DNA of 64,000 nt from Acidobacteriota bacterium (GCA_013289765.1 JABCZI010000001.1:248001-312000), one strand, 5' to 3'; positions 17,963 through 26,574 are shown, numbered from the stretch's first letter. A program made the numbers and translations. Notes: generated by a model from the letters alone, not told the origin.

Positions 17963-20431
17963 TCAATAAATCAAATACTTCTTCCTCACCACCTCAAACT
18001 TTTCCAACTCCTCCTGCCAATCCTGCGCAATCCGACGCGGATCCTTCCCCGCCATCAGCCCATCGTAAGCCGCCTGGTTCACCAGCAACTCCATAAGCCG
18101 GTCCATCTTGTAATCCGCCGGATACAACTTCCTCAACGCCGCCGCCAGCTCAATTCCCAACTCCGGCCCATCCAGTGCATTCCGCTCAGTCAAAACCAAA
18201 TTCACGCCCTCACACTTCTGCCCCGCGTAATTGCTCGCGAAAGGCGTAAACGTTACCGGCACAAATCTCACTCCCGCAATCCCACGTCCATTCAAGTACG
18301 CCGCGGCTTCCTTGCCCTTCATCCAAGGCGCGCCCAGCAACTCAAATGGAGTATCCGTCCCCCGCCCCACCGAAACATTCGTTCCTTCGATCAGCCCCAC
18401 TCCCGGATACAAACCCGCCTCCGTCACGCTCCGCAAATTCGGAGACGGATTCACCCACACCAGCCCGGTCGAATCAAACCAGTCTCCGCGCTGCCACCCT
18501 TCCATCGGAACTACAGTCAGCTTGGCGTTGATATTTCGCTCCGCATTAAACATTTTCGCCAACTCGCCAATCGTCATTCCATGGCGCACCGGCGCGCTCC
18601 AATAACTCGTGAAACTCTCGTGCCCCACATCGGCAACCGGGCCTTGCACGAACGCCCCGGTTATCGGATCAGGCCGGTCCAGCACAATCATCTCAATCCC
18701 CGCCTGAGCCGCGCCCTCGAGGAAATATCCCAGCGTCGTCTCGTACGTGTAGAAGCGCACCCCCGCATCCTGAATATCAAACACAACAGCATCCAGAGTC
18801 TTCATCACATCCGGCGGGGGTCGGCGCATTGCATCCTTCGCCCCATACACGCTATAGACCGGAATCCCGGTCGCGGCATCTTTTGAATTCGCAACGTCGG
18901 TCGTATCCAGCGTCCCAGTCACTCCGTGCTCTGGACTGAAAATTGCCTCGAGCGAAACTCCCGGAGCCTGCGCAAGCACATCGATCGTCCTTCGCCCGTC
19001 TCCATCGATCCCTGTCTGATTGGTCACCAGACCGATTTTTTTCTTTCGTCCAGCGACCTGCAGCACATCAAAGCCATGCTCTTCCAGAACATCAATCCCG
19101 CTTTTCACGCTGCCATTGCGCGAACTCATCCGCCGCGCCGCGCTCTGGGCCTCGTTGTAGCCCGTAATGCTCTGCCAGCGCAACGCCTCTTTCTCGCTGG
19201 TGGTCAGCGGCATCGCCGCAGCCAGCGCCGTCGCTACCTTCGACCTTAAGGCAATCGCATTGGACTTCCCCCGCGGATGCACCGCATTGGTCAGCAAAAT
19301 AATGTAAGTCTTGGTCGTTGGATCGATCCACATCGATGTACCGGTGAACCCGGTATGCCCATATCCACCCACTGGCAATAAGTCTCCGCGATTCGACGAA
19401 AACGGAGAATCAATGTCCCATCCAAACCCGCGCAATACCGGCGCCGACGGAGGCTGTTCCGGCCGCGTCATCTTTTCCACCGACATCGCCGACAAAATTC
19501 CGTCGCCCCCATTCAGCAGCGCCTGCGCAAACTTCGCCAGATCGTCTCCCGTCGAAAACAGTCCCGCATGCCCTGCCACACCGCCCATGCGCCGCGCCGT
19601 CGGATCATGCACCACCCCGCGCAGCATGTGCTCATTCTCGTCATACTGCGTGGGCGCAATCTTTTCTATCCACCCAGCCCGCCGCGCCACCGGAGGCAGA
19701 TACCGCGTGCGCAACATCTTCAGCGGCGCAAAAATGTGCCGCGTCGCATACTCATCCAGCGTCTCCCCGGAAACCCGCTCCACAATTTCCCCGAGCACAA
19801 TGAAGTTCACATCGCTATAAGAAAATTTCGATCCCGGCGGATCCACCGGTGTCTCCGCCCACGCCATCTGATAGGCCGTCTGCTTCCCTTCCCACTTAAT
19901 CTTCAAATCCAGATCCGGCTCCAGCCCCGAATAATGCGTCAGCAATTGCCGCACCGTGATATCGTCTTTCCCGTTCTGTGCAAACTCCGGCAAATATTTC
20001 GCCACCGGATCATTCAACCGCACCTTCCCCTTCTCCACCAACTGCATCACCGCCGTCGAAGTCACAATCACCTTGGTCAGCGACGCCACATCAAAAATCG
20101 TATCCAGCGTCATCACTTCGCGCCGCGGCTCCAAAGCCCGCGCCCCGTAAGCCTTTCGATAAATCACTCTCCCATCGTGCCCGACGACTAGAACCGCCCC
20201 CGGAATCGTTCCATCCAGAGCCGCCGCATTGATCACCGCATCAACCGCCTTGAAACGAAGACTGGAAGACGAAGAAGAAGATGTGGAAGATGTGGGGACA
20301 GCCGCCCTCGGCTGTCCGTCCGGGCGTAGCCCGGAAGTCTCTCCACGAGCACCACCACTCGCAGCGAACGAAATCCCCACCATCAAAACAGCTGCGAATG
20401 AAGTAAGAAGCGGGAACCGCCCCGCTCCCAT
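17963..20431 (-). CDS. Secreted fusion of AmiE-like serine hydrolase and NamZ-type exo-N-acetylmuramidase (DUF1343)
   Basis: An 822-residue predicted exported protein: signal peptide (1 to about 24), a Ser-rich linker, a beta-lactamase-fold serine hydrolase (about 60-420; nucleophile Ser117 and Lys120 in ASLTK, SYSDVN, GHTGFTGTSMW) and a C-terminal DUF1343 domain (about 445-822; EAIFSPEHGV, FDIQDAGVRFYTYETTLGY, NPSPNLRS). In Bacillus subtilis the separate homologues AmiE (muropeptide amidase) and NamZ (exo-N-acetylmuramidase) act in MurNAc recovery; here they are one polypeptide. Residues about 29-47 are encoded by a family B repeat. It is divergent from the membrane protein and serine hydrolase genes; murQ lies about 3 kb away. 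Confidence 0.92.
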   Translation of the reverse strand: MGAGRFPLLTSFAAVLMVGISFAASGGARGETSGLRPDGQPRAAVPTSSTSSSSSSSLRFKAVDAVINAAALDGTIPGAVLVVGHDGRVIYRKAYGARALEPRREVMTLDTIFDVASLTKVIVTSTAVMQLVEKGKVRLNDPVAKYLPEFAQNGKDDITVRQLLTHYSGLEPDLDLKIKWEGKQTAYQMAWAETPVDPPGSKFSYSDVNFIVLGEIVERVSGETLDEYATRHIFAPLKMLRTRYLPPVARRAGWIEKIAPTQYDENEHMLRGVVHDPTARRMGGVAGHAGLFSTGDDLAKFAQALLNGGDGILSAMSVEKMTRPEQPPSAPVLRGFGWDIDSPFSSNRGDLLPVGGYGHTGFTGTSMWIDPTTKTYIILLTNAVHPRGKSNAIALRSKVATALAAAMPLTTSEKEALRWQSITGYNEAQSAARRMSSRNGSVKSGIDVLEEHGFDVLQVAGRKKKIGLVTNQTGIDGDGRRTIDVLAQAPGVSLEAIFSPEHGVTGTLDTTDVANSKDAATGIPVYSVYGAKDAMRRPPPDVMKTLDAVVFDIQDAGVRFYTYETTLGYFLEGAAQAGIEMIVLDRPDPITGAFVQGPVADVGHESFTSYWSAPVRHGMTIGELAKMFNAERNINAKLTVVPMEGWQRGDWFDSTGLVWVNPSPNLRSVTEAGLYPGVGLIEGTNVSVGRGTDTPFELLGAPWMKGKEAAAYLNGRGIAGVRFVPVTFTPFASNYAGQKCEGVNLVLTERNALDGPELGIELAAALRKLYPADYKMDRLMELLVNQAAYDGLMAGKDPRRIAQDWQEELEKFEVVRKKYLIY
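20291..20334 (+). repeat. Two-hairpin repeat (family B) inside the serine hydrolase-NamZ gene
   Basis: GGACAGCCG / CCCT / CGGCTGTCC at 20296-20317, then CCGGGC / GTA / GCCCGG at 20320-20334. It lies in frame in the region encoding the linker after the signal peptide. Related copies are at 29005-29049 and 39672-39697. Confidence 0.8.
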
Positions 20432-20562
20432 CGACTTTGATTGTGAAGTAATGATCCTCTGACTCTAACAACCCCCGCGCCCCGACTCAAGAAACTGAAG
20501 TAAGGGAGTACCCTCCCTGCCACATGCCTGCCGCCGCTTCCCGGTGCTACCATTTTCTCGGC

Positions 20563-21792
20563 ATGGAGACTGAACTTCCCCCGCTCGACCTTGAAATTCC
20601 CCTGTTTGATCCCTCGCTCTATCCCCGCACCTACCGCGTCTCGACCGCCTACGGCCTCCTTTTTTTTGTTATCGGCGCGATCACTTTCGTCGCTGGTTGC
20701 CTGGGGGCTTGGTACTTCGGAACCGGCCACGAAATGAACTCTCCGCGGCAGGCAGCTTTCATGGCTGCCGGTTCGTTCTTGTTCGTGCTGCTCGGGATCT
20801 ATCTCATCGCCTTCATCGTGCGATTCAAAGTAGTCCTCAATCCTGACTCCATCGCCGTTCAGGAACTCTTTTCATCGCGTACGCTTCTTCGCTCCGATAT
20901 CGGCGGACGCCGCCTCCTGCCCACTAAATATGTCTCAACCCTCGTACTGGTCCCACGTTCCGAACTTCAGAAGAAGCTCAAAGTCGGGCTCGCCATGCGC
21001 ATTGACTCAGCCTTCAAGCATTGGCTGACCGATATTCCCAACCTCGACGCCGAAGAACTCGCGCAATCGCAGAGCGAACTGTTACGCGACCCAGACCTGG
21101 GTTTCGAATCCGAAGAACGTTCCGCGAGCGTCGTACGTGCCAAAAAACTCTCGACTCCGCTCAATACCTTCGCTACGATTTCATCTTTCCTGGGCTATCT
21201 TTTCCCTCGCCCTCCGATAATCGCCATACTTTGCGCTCTGCCGCTGCTGGCTTTGGCGCTCCTGGTCCGGTTTCGCGGCATTTATGACATTGAAGGTCGC
21301 CGCATCGACGCTCGCCCCAGCCTCGCGCCGCTCTTTCTTTTTCCGGGATTGGTGCTGGCCCTGCGCGCCCTCCTCGATTTCAACCTGCTTCACTGGACGC
21401 CGCTGCTCACCATCTCCCTCGTACTTACCGCCGCCATCATGTTCGTAGTCTCCAATGCGGATCGGAGCGTCGGAAGTCGACCCGCCACTCTGCTCTTGAT
21501 CTCCTTGTTTGCAGCGTGCTACTCCTACGGCCTCGCTGCCCACGGCAACAGTTTCCTTGACCATTCCACCCCGCAAACATTTCCAGTCCCCGTCGTCGGC
21601 AAGCACGTTTCCGATGACAGATCTCCCACGTACTACCTTCATCTCGATCCCTGGGGACCGCAAACCGCCCCCACCGAAGTCTCGGTCCCTTCGTCGCTCT
21701 ACGCCTCGATCTCTCCTGGCCGGCAAGTCTGCGTCTATCTCCATTCTGGCGCGCTTCGAATTCCGTGGTATGTGGTGGCGCAATGCCTTTGA
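20563..21792 (+). CDS. Unknown multi-pass membrane protein
   Basis: About 409 residues with two N-terminal helices (LLFFVIGAITFVAGCLGAW, AAFMAAGSFLFVLLGIYLIAF), a soluble segment with an RFKVVLNPDSIAVQEL start like bacterial PH-like domains, then four or more helices and a C-terminal soluble tail (LHLDPWGPQ, SPGRQVCVYLHSGALRIPWY). I do not recognise the family. Its 3' end overlaps the start of the next serine hydrolase gene by 10 nt, so the two are probably translationally coupled, and it is divergent from the NamZ fusion. The ATG at 20563 is preferred over the first ATG at 20524, because the latter's extension reads like non-coding sequence. Confidence 0.75.
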   Translation: METELPPLDLEIPLFDPSLYPRTYRVSTAYGLLFFVIGAITFVAGCLGAWYFGTGHEMNSPRQAAFMAAGSFLFVLLGIYLIAFIVRFKVVLNPDSIAVQELFSSRTLLRSDIGGRRLLPTKYVSTLVLVPRSELQKKLKVGLAMRIDSAFKHWLTDIPNLDAEELAQSQSELLRDPDLGFESEERSASVVRAKKLSTPLNTFATISSFLGYLFPRPPIIAILCALPLLALALLVRFRGIYDIEGRRIDARPSLAPLFLFPGLVLALRALLDFNLLHWTPLLTISLVLTAAIMFVVSNADRSVGSRPATLLLISLFAACYSYGLAAHGNSFLDHSTPQTFPVPVVGKHVSDDRSPTYYLHLDPWGPQTAPTEVSVPSSLYASISPGRQVCVYLHSGALRIPWYVVAQCL

Positions 21793-23093
21793 TCGCAGCC
21801 TTCGACCATCAGGATAAAATCTTCGCCTCCGCCTTCTCGATCCTCGAATCCGCGATCGCCGCCCACGCCTTCCCCGCTGCCTCCGTCGCAGTTACGCACC
21901 GCGGACGACTCGTCGCACTGAAAGCCTTTGGCCACTTCACCTACGACAACGAAATTACAAACGAACCCACGGTTGCCCCGTCCTTCTCGCGTTCTTCGCG
22001 AGAGGGCGGGGATTCTGATCTCCCGTTCGACAAACGAGAAGAGGGTGCCCCATTTCTCGCGTCCTTTGCGAGAAGTGGGCAATCTACTGTCCATCCCTCC
22101 ACCCTCTTCGATCTAGCCTCCTTAACCAAAGTCGTCGCCACCACCCCAATGGCGATGATCCTCTATGACCGTGGCCTGCTCGACCTCGACGCCCTCGTCG
22201 CCGCGATCATTCCAGAATTCACGACGGATGCCGAAAAAGATCCTCGCCGCCGCAACGTAACCCTTCGCCAACTCCTAATCCACTCCTCCGGTCTGCCCGC
22301 GTACGAAAAATTATTCCTGAAAGCCCGCACGCGCGACGAACTCTTGCACGCGGCATTCAATATTCCGCTCAGAGCCGACCCCGCCACCCGGAACGAATAC
22401 AGCGACATCGGATTCATCATCCTCGGCGTCGCTCTCGAACGCCTCGCCGACGAACCTCTCGACCGCTTCTGCCGGCGAGAGATCTTCGCCCCACTCGCGA
22501 TGACAAACACCACCTTCAATCCTCCCATAGACCTTCGCTCTCAAATCCCTCCCACCGCCGATGAACGAGACGAATTGTGTGGGGCAGACACTCTTGTCCG
22601 CCAACCGCCTGAAGCACAATCACCGCCAAGCGTAAACCACCAAACCCGCAGCACCTTTCGCGAAAAAATAATCCAAGGCGAAGTCCAGGACGAAAACGCC
22701 TACATCCTCGGCGGAGTATCCCCTCACGCCGGACTTTTCTCTACAGCGGAAGACCTCGCAAAATACGCCCACGCTCTTTTGTCCGGCGGGTCTCCGATTC
22801 TCCGCCCCGAAACCATCGCACTCTTCACCACCCGCGAATCCACGCCCTCCGGCACCTCCCGCGCCCTTGGCTGGGATACCCCGTCCGTCCCATCGCAATC
22901 CGGAAAATATTTCTCCCCGCAATCCTACGGTCACCTCGGCTACACCGGCACCTCTCTGTGGATCGACCCCACTCGCCAGCTCTCCATCACTCTGCTCACC
23001 AACCGCACCTGGCCCGACTGCTCAAATCACGCTATAAAAACAATCCGCCCCAAATTTTACGACGCTGTAATCGAAGGACTAGATGCGATCTAA
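21783..23093 (+). CDS. Serine hydrolase of the beta-lactamase/AmiE family with repeat-derived insertions
   Basis: A 436-residue protein with the class C beta-lactamase fold: nucleophile Ser113 and Lys116 in DLASLTK, tyrosine motif in EYSDIGF, and GHLGYTGTSLWID near the C-terminus. There is no obvious signal peptide, so it may be cytosolic. In Bacillus subtilis a related enzyme (AmiE) removes peptides from muropeptides; the neighbours NamZ fusion and murQ support that reading over penicillinase. Two stretches look foreign: residues about 59-102, from a double palindromic repeat, and residues about 265-275, from a family A hairpin. The start ATG lies inside the end of the upstream gene. Confidence 0.9.
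   Translation: MPLIAAFDHQDKIFASAFSILESAIAAHAFPAASVAVTHRGRLVALKAFGHFTYDNEITNEPTVAPSFSRSSREGGDSDLPFDKREEGAPFLASFARSGQSTVHPSTLFDLASLTKVVATTPMAMILYDRGLLDLDALVAAIIPEFTTDAEKDPRRRNVTLRQLLIHSSGLPAYEKLFLKARTRDELLHAAFNIPLRADPATRNEYSDIGFIILGVALERLADEPLDRFCRREIFAPLAMTNTTFNPPIDLRSQIPPTADERDELCGADTLVRQPPEAQSPPSVNHQTRSTFREKIIQGEVQDENAYILGGVSPHAGLFSTAEDLAKYAHALLSGGSPILRPETIALFTTRESTPSGTSRALGWDTPSVPSQSGKYFSPQSYGHLGYTGTSLWIDPTRQLSITLLTNRTWPDCSNHAIKTIRPKFYDAVIEGLDAI
21975..22084 (+). repeat. Double palindromic repeat (family E) inserted in frame
   Basis: First hairpin CCCCGTCCTTCTCGCG / TTCTT / CGCGAGAGGGCGGGG (about 21976-22011), second TGCCCC ... TTCTCGC / GTCCTTT / GCGAGAA ... GGGCA (about 22045-22083). Both are variants of one unit. 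They interrupt the coding region of the serine hydrolase without breaking the frame. Confidence 0.8.
22577..22602 (+). repeat. Covarying hairpin repeat (family A), copy 3, inside a gene
   Basis: GTGTGG head, arm GGCAGACA, loop CTCT, arm TGTCCGCC with one mismatch. It lies inside the serine hydrolase gene in frame, encoding part of DELCGADTLVRQ. Confidence 0.75.
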
Positions 23094-23232
23094 ACTCCCC
23101 TTCGCGATCTCTGCGGAGTTTCTCCGCGCCCTCCGCGATAAAGGTTTTCGCTGCCGCTAAACCACTCCATCAGTTCCAAAACGCAGAAGAAGCTAGAATA
23201 AACAGTCCCTTAGATCCCGAAAGGCTCCAACT

Positions 23233-24144
23233 TTGAAACGCAACCCACCTCTTCGCCGCCTGCGTACCGAACAACCCAACGACGCCGCCCTCGACCTCGA
23301 CCAAAAATCTTCCCTCGAAATCGCCGCTCTGATTAACTCCGAAGATCTCACCGTCGCTCTCGCCGTCACCCGCGTTCTTCCCCAAATCGCGCGCGCCATC
23401 GATCTCGTCGCCGCCGCCCTCCGCCGCGGCGGACGCCTCATATACGTCGGCGCCGGAACCAGCGGCCGCATTGCCGCCCTCGACGCTGTCGAGTGCCCGC
23501 CCACTTTCAACACTGACCCCCGCTCCGTCCAGTTCATCCTCGCCGGAGGCAACAAAGCTCTCGCCTCTGAATCCGAAACCAGCGAAGACGATGCCCCCGC
23601 CGGACGCAAAGAAATGTCCGCCCGCAAGCCAAATAAGAATGATGTCGTCCTCGGCATCGCCTCCAGCGGACGCACCCCCTTCACCGTCTCCGCCATCGCC
23701 GAAGCCCGCCGCCGCGGCGCCCGCACCATTGCCCTCACCTGCAATCCGAATTCGCCTCTCGAACGCGCCGCCCATCTCGCCATCGTGACGCAAGTCGGCC
23801 CCGAAGTCCTCGCCGGATCATCGCGCATGAAAGCCGGCACCGCCCACAAAATGGTTCTCAACATGATCTCCACGGGCGCTATGACGCGCCTTGGCTACGT
23901 CTACGGCAACCTGATGGTGAACGTCGCTCCGAAAAATGAAAAGCTGAAGCAGCGCGCGGTTGCGATCCTGGAACGCGCCACCGGCGCCGACCACGCCTCC
24001 GCCACCGAAGCGCTGAAAGCCTCCGGCAATCGCACTCCGGTGGCGCTCGTCATGCTGGCGGCGAATGTAACCCGCGGTGATGCTGTCTCGGCTTTGAACA
24101 GAGCCGACGGCAACGTCCGGCAAGCGATCACGTTAGCGAAATAA
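23233..24144 (+). CDS. murQ: N-acetylmuramic acid 6-phosphate etherase
   Basis: A 303-residue SIS-domain enzyme that cleaves the lactyl ether of MurNAc-6-phosphate to give GlcNAc-6-phosphate and D-lactate, feeding cell-wall sugars back to metabolism. Family signatures are YVGAGTSGRIAALDAVECPP (catalytic glutamate Glu87), the second acidic site near Glu118 (SETSEDDAPAG), GIASSGRTPF and SSRMKAGTAHKMVLNMIST. The start is a TTG at 23233; no in-frame ATG fits and a stop lies at 23194. No MurNAc phosphotransferase system or AnmK/MurK kinase is in the window, so the phosphate donor step must be elsewhere. A family A hairpin starts 5 nt after the stop. Confidence 0.95.
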   Translation: MKRNPPLRRLRTEQPNDAALDLDQKSSLEIAALINSEDLTVALAVTRVLPQIARAIDLVAAALRRGGRLIYVGAGTSGRIAALDAVECPPTFNTDPRSVQFILAGGNKALASESETSEDDAPAGRKEMSARKPNKNDVVLGIASSGRTPFTVSAIAEARRRGARTIALTCNPNSPLERAAHLAIVTQVGPEVLAGSSRMKAGTAHKMVLNMISTGAMTRLGYVYGNLMVNVAPKNEKLKQRAVAILERATGADHASATEALKASGNRTPVALVMLAANVTRGDAVSALNRADGNVRQAITLAK

Positions 24145-24148
24145 GACC

Positions 24149-24174
24149 GTGTGGCGCGGGCACTCCTGCCCGCG
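24149..24174 (+). repeat. Covarying hairpin repeat (family A), copy 4
   Basis: GTGTGG head, arm CGCGGGCA, loop CTCC, complementary arm TGCCCGCG. It starts 5 nt after the murQ stop on the same strand. Arms differ from copies 1 and 2 but still pair perfectly. Confidence 0.85.
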
Positions 24175-24212
24175 ACTGTGTAAAGCGAATCAACCCCGGA
24201 GTTGAGCAAAAA

Positions 24213-24276
24213 TGGGAAGGCCACGACTTTAGTCGTGCCGTAAAGCATCAAAACAATCCGGGCTTCTGCCCCTGAG
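24213..24276 (+). repeat. Two-hairpin repeat (family D), copy 3
   Basis: Left hairpin CACGAC / TTTA / GTCGTG at 24222-24237, right hairpin GGGC / TTCT / GCCC at 24260-24271 followed by CTGAGG. It ends just before the predicted vapBC promoter. Confidence 0.75.
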
Positions 24277-24280
24277 GCCT

Positions 24281-24309
24281 TGGACAGACGCCCCAATATG
24301 GCATATACT
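24281..24309 (+). promoter_or_regulatory. Predicted vapBC promoter
   Basis: TGGACA (24281-24286), 17-bp spacer, TATACT (24304-24309), close to the sigma-70 consensus. A start 7-8 nt downstream would fall on the vapB ATG at 24317, giving a leaderless mRNA. The position is inference from sequence only. Confidence 0.5.
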
Positions 24310-24321
24310 CTTGTATATGCC
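24300..24321. promoter_or_regulatory. Inverted repeat, likely VapBC operator
   Basis: Perfect 9-bp inverted repeat GGCATATAC / TCTT / GTATATGCC. It overlaps the proposed -10 box and the vapB start codon, as expected for autorepression by a VapBC complex, which commonly binds palindromes over its own promoter. Confidence 0.65.
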
Positions 24322-24544
24322 GCGCCGAGCCAAGATATTCATGAACAATCGCAGCCAGGCAGTGCGGCTGCCAAAAGACTTTCAGTTCAACGTGGAAGAA
24401 GTTTTCATCCGCAAAGAAGGCAGCGACGTGGTTCTCTCTCCCCGGCCTACGGACTGGTCGTCCTATCTATCCGAAGCTCCAGTCGCGTCCGCATCTTTCA
24501 TGGAGAACGTCGAAGATCTGCCCGTCCAAGATCGCGAGCGCTAA
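24317..24544 (+). CDS. vapB: VapB-type antitoxin
   Basis: A 75-residue antitoxin with the AbrB-like swapped-hairpin DNA-binding N-terminus (KIFMNNRSQAVRLPKDFQF) and a C-terminal region that should wrap the toxin. It overlaps vapC by one base (TAATG). The ATG at 24317 lies inside the 9-bp inverted repeat; a TTG at 24311 is also in frame, and an ATG at 24341 would give MNNRSQAVRL. Its role is to neutralise VapC and repress the operon. Confidence 0.93.
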   Translation: MPRRAKIFMNNRSQAVRLPKDFQFNVEEVFIRKEGSDVVLSPRPTDWSSYLSEAPVASASFMENVEDLPVQDRER

Positions 24545-24954
24545 TGCCCCGCTACATGCTCGACACCGACACCTGTTCCTACATCATGCGGCGCTCGCCC
24601 GAGTCGGTTATAAAAAAGCTCGCAAAGGTCCCCGTCAGCGACGTGTGCATCTCGGTAATCACCAAGTCGGAATTGTTGTATGGAGTCGAAGTATCTCCAA
24701 AGCACCGGCAGGACGAAGCGGCCCTCGCCGCCTTCCTGCCCTACGTCGAAGTCCTCGATTTTCCCGACATCGCATCTCCGCACTACGCAAAGATTCGCGC
24801 AGATCTCAAAGCACGCGGCACGATGATCGGCGCCAACGATCTGCTGATCGCCGCCCACGCCCGCAGCCTGGGCCTGACTCTGATCACGAACAACACCCGC
24901 GAGTTCCGCCGAGTCCGCAATTTATTCATCGATAATTGGACCATCAACTCCTAG
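24544..24954 (+). CDS. vapC: VapC-type PIN-domain ribonuclease toxin
   Basis: A 136-residue PIN-domain protein with acidic residues Asp7 (MLDTDTCSYIM), Glu43 (KSELLYGV) and Asp99 (GANDLLIAAHA), the expected metal-binding set for endoribonuclease activity; the fourth position falls in the TNNTREF segment. Known VapC toxins cleave tRNA or rRNA. It is translated directly after vapB, whose stop overlaps its ATG. The next gene is murA, about 100 bp away on the same strand, with no clear terminator between. Confidence 0.94.
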   Translation: MPRYMLDTDTCSYIMRRSPESVIKKLAKVPVSDVCISVITKSELLYGVEVSPKHRQDEAALAAFLPYVEVLDFPDIASPHYAKIRADLKARGTMIGANDLLIAAHARSLGLTLITNNTREFRRVRNLFIDNWTINS

Positions 24955-25050
24955 CTCACTCCTTAGCCCCACAAGGCCGTGCCCTCCCGATTACCCTCCC
25001 TCACTCGAATTCCCCGCTAAAATAAACGATTACCTCATACTCGAAGTCTC

Positions 25051-26325
25051 ATGGATAAACTCGTAATCCGCGGCGGCTCCCCGCTTCTCGGCACAGTCCG
25101 CGTCAGCGGCGCGAAAAACGCTGCGCTTCCCTGCATGGCCGCCGCTTTACTTACCGACGAGCCAGTCATCCTCGAAAACATTCCTCAAGTCCGCGACATT
25201 CAAACTACGCGCAACCTGCTCGCCGCCATGGGCGCCGAGGTCGAACTCGGCTACGGAGTGGCGCGGCACCGCACCACCATCCACTGCAAAAATCTCTCCG
25301 CGCCCGAAGCCTCCTACGAATTAGTAAAAACCATGCGCGCCTCCACCCTCGTCCTCGGACCGTTGGTCGCCCGCTGCGGCCGCGCCCGCGTCTCGCTCCC
25401 CGGCGGCTGCGCCATTGGACAGCGCCCCATCGACCTCCACATCAAAGGACTCGAACTTCTCGGCGCAAAAATCACGCAGGAGCACGGCTACGTCGAAGCC
25501 ACCGCCACCCGCCTCCGCGGCGCGGAAATCGTCTTCGATAAAATCACCGTCACCGGCACCGAAGACTTGCTCATGGCCGCCACTCTCGCCGAAGGCGAAA
25601 CCATTCTGCAGAACGCCGCCCGCGAACCCGAAGTCGCCGACCTCGCCGCTCTCCTCAACAAAATGGGAGCCCACATCGAAGGCGCCGGAACCGCCACCAT
25701 CCACGTGCAGGGCGTGAGCAAGCTGAATGGCGCAAAACACCGCATCATCCCCGACCGCATCGAAGCCGGCACCTTCCTCATCGCCGGAGCCCTCACCGGC
25801 GGCGACCTCAACATCTCCGGCTGCGATCCCGCTCACCTGGACGCGATCCTGGCAAAACTGAAAGCCGCCGGAGTCAAAACCAAATCGAGCAAAGACTCCG
25901 TCCGCGTCATGGGAGACAATCCCTTCACCGCCTCCGATCTCAGTACCGAAGAATATCCTGGCTTCCCCACCGACATGCAGGCGCAATTCATGGCCCTCGC
26001 CACCCAAGCCGAAGGCACCAGCATCATCAGGGAAAATATTTTCGAGAACCGCTTCATGCACGCTCAGGAATTAGTCCGCATGGGCGCGAACATAAAAATC
26101 GAAGGCCGCCGCGCCGTAGTCGTCGGCAAGACTCCGCTCAGCGCCGCCGCCGTCCTCGCCTCCGACCTGCGAGCCAGCGCGTCTCTAGTCCTCGCCGCTC
26201 TGGTCGCTGACGGCGAAACCATCATCGACCGCGTCTACCACCTCGACCGCGGCTACGAAAAAATCGAAGAGAAATTAAAAGCCGTCGGAGCCCAAATTCG
26301 CCGCATCGGCAACATGCTCCCGTAA
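25051..26325 (+). CDS. murA: UDP-N-acetylglucosamine 1-carboxyvinyltransferase
   Basis: A 424-residue enzyme for the first committed step of peptidoglycan synthesis, transferring enolpyruvate from PEP to UDP-GlcNAc. Signatures: GAKNAALP near the N-terminus (Lys22, Asn23), the catalytic Cys120 in [15 protein letters not shown] (fosfomycin target position is Cys, not the resistant Asp), and [12 protein letters not shown]. Full length for the family. Starts at ATG 25051. Its closeness to the MurNAc recycling genes may be functional, but vapBC lies between. Confidence 0.97.
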   Translation: MDKLVIRGGSPLLGTVRVSGAKNAALPCMAAALLTDEPVILENIPQVRDIQTTRNLLAAMGAEVELGYGVARHRTTIHCKNLSAPEASYELVKTMRASTLVLGPLVARCGRARVSLPGGCAIGQRPIDLHIKGLELLGAKITQEHGYVEATATRLRGAEIVFDKITVTGTEDLLMAATLAEGETILQNAAREPEVADLAALLNKMGAHIEGAGTATIHVQGVSKLNGAKHRIIPDRIEAGTFLIAGALTGGDLNISGCDPAHLDAILAKLKAAGVKTKSSKDSVRVMGDNPFTASDLSTEEYPGFPTDMQAQFMALATQAEGTSIIRENIFENRFMHAQELVRMGANIKIEGRRAVVVGKTPLSAAAVLASDLRASASLVLAALVADGETIIDRVYHLDRGYEKIEEKLKAVGAQIRRIGNMLP

Positions 26326-26574
26326 GAAATCTGCGTGCTCAGCGGAGAAGCCCGTACTGCAAGAGGTATCGCGGTGCTCAAGCCAGAAACGTCCCCAAAA
26401 TACGAGCGCCTCGAATCTCTTTCGAGATCGAGGCGCCCGGGCAGCCCTCCCCCAGAACTGCTCACTCGGAAAATTAAACGCTACGCGGAATTTTGCAAAT
26501 GGCACTCCCGTGCCAAACGGATTGCCACAAAGTGCCGCCCTGGCTTTGTTGGTCGGCCCGGGAAAGGTCTCGAT

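Noticed and set aside
21783-23093. Antibiotic resistance beta-lactamase
   Set aside because: Family fold is shared with AmiE and esterases; no signal peptide and the murQ/NamZ context favour cell-wall recycling.
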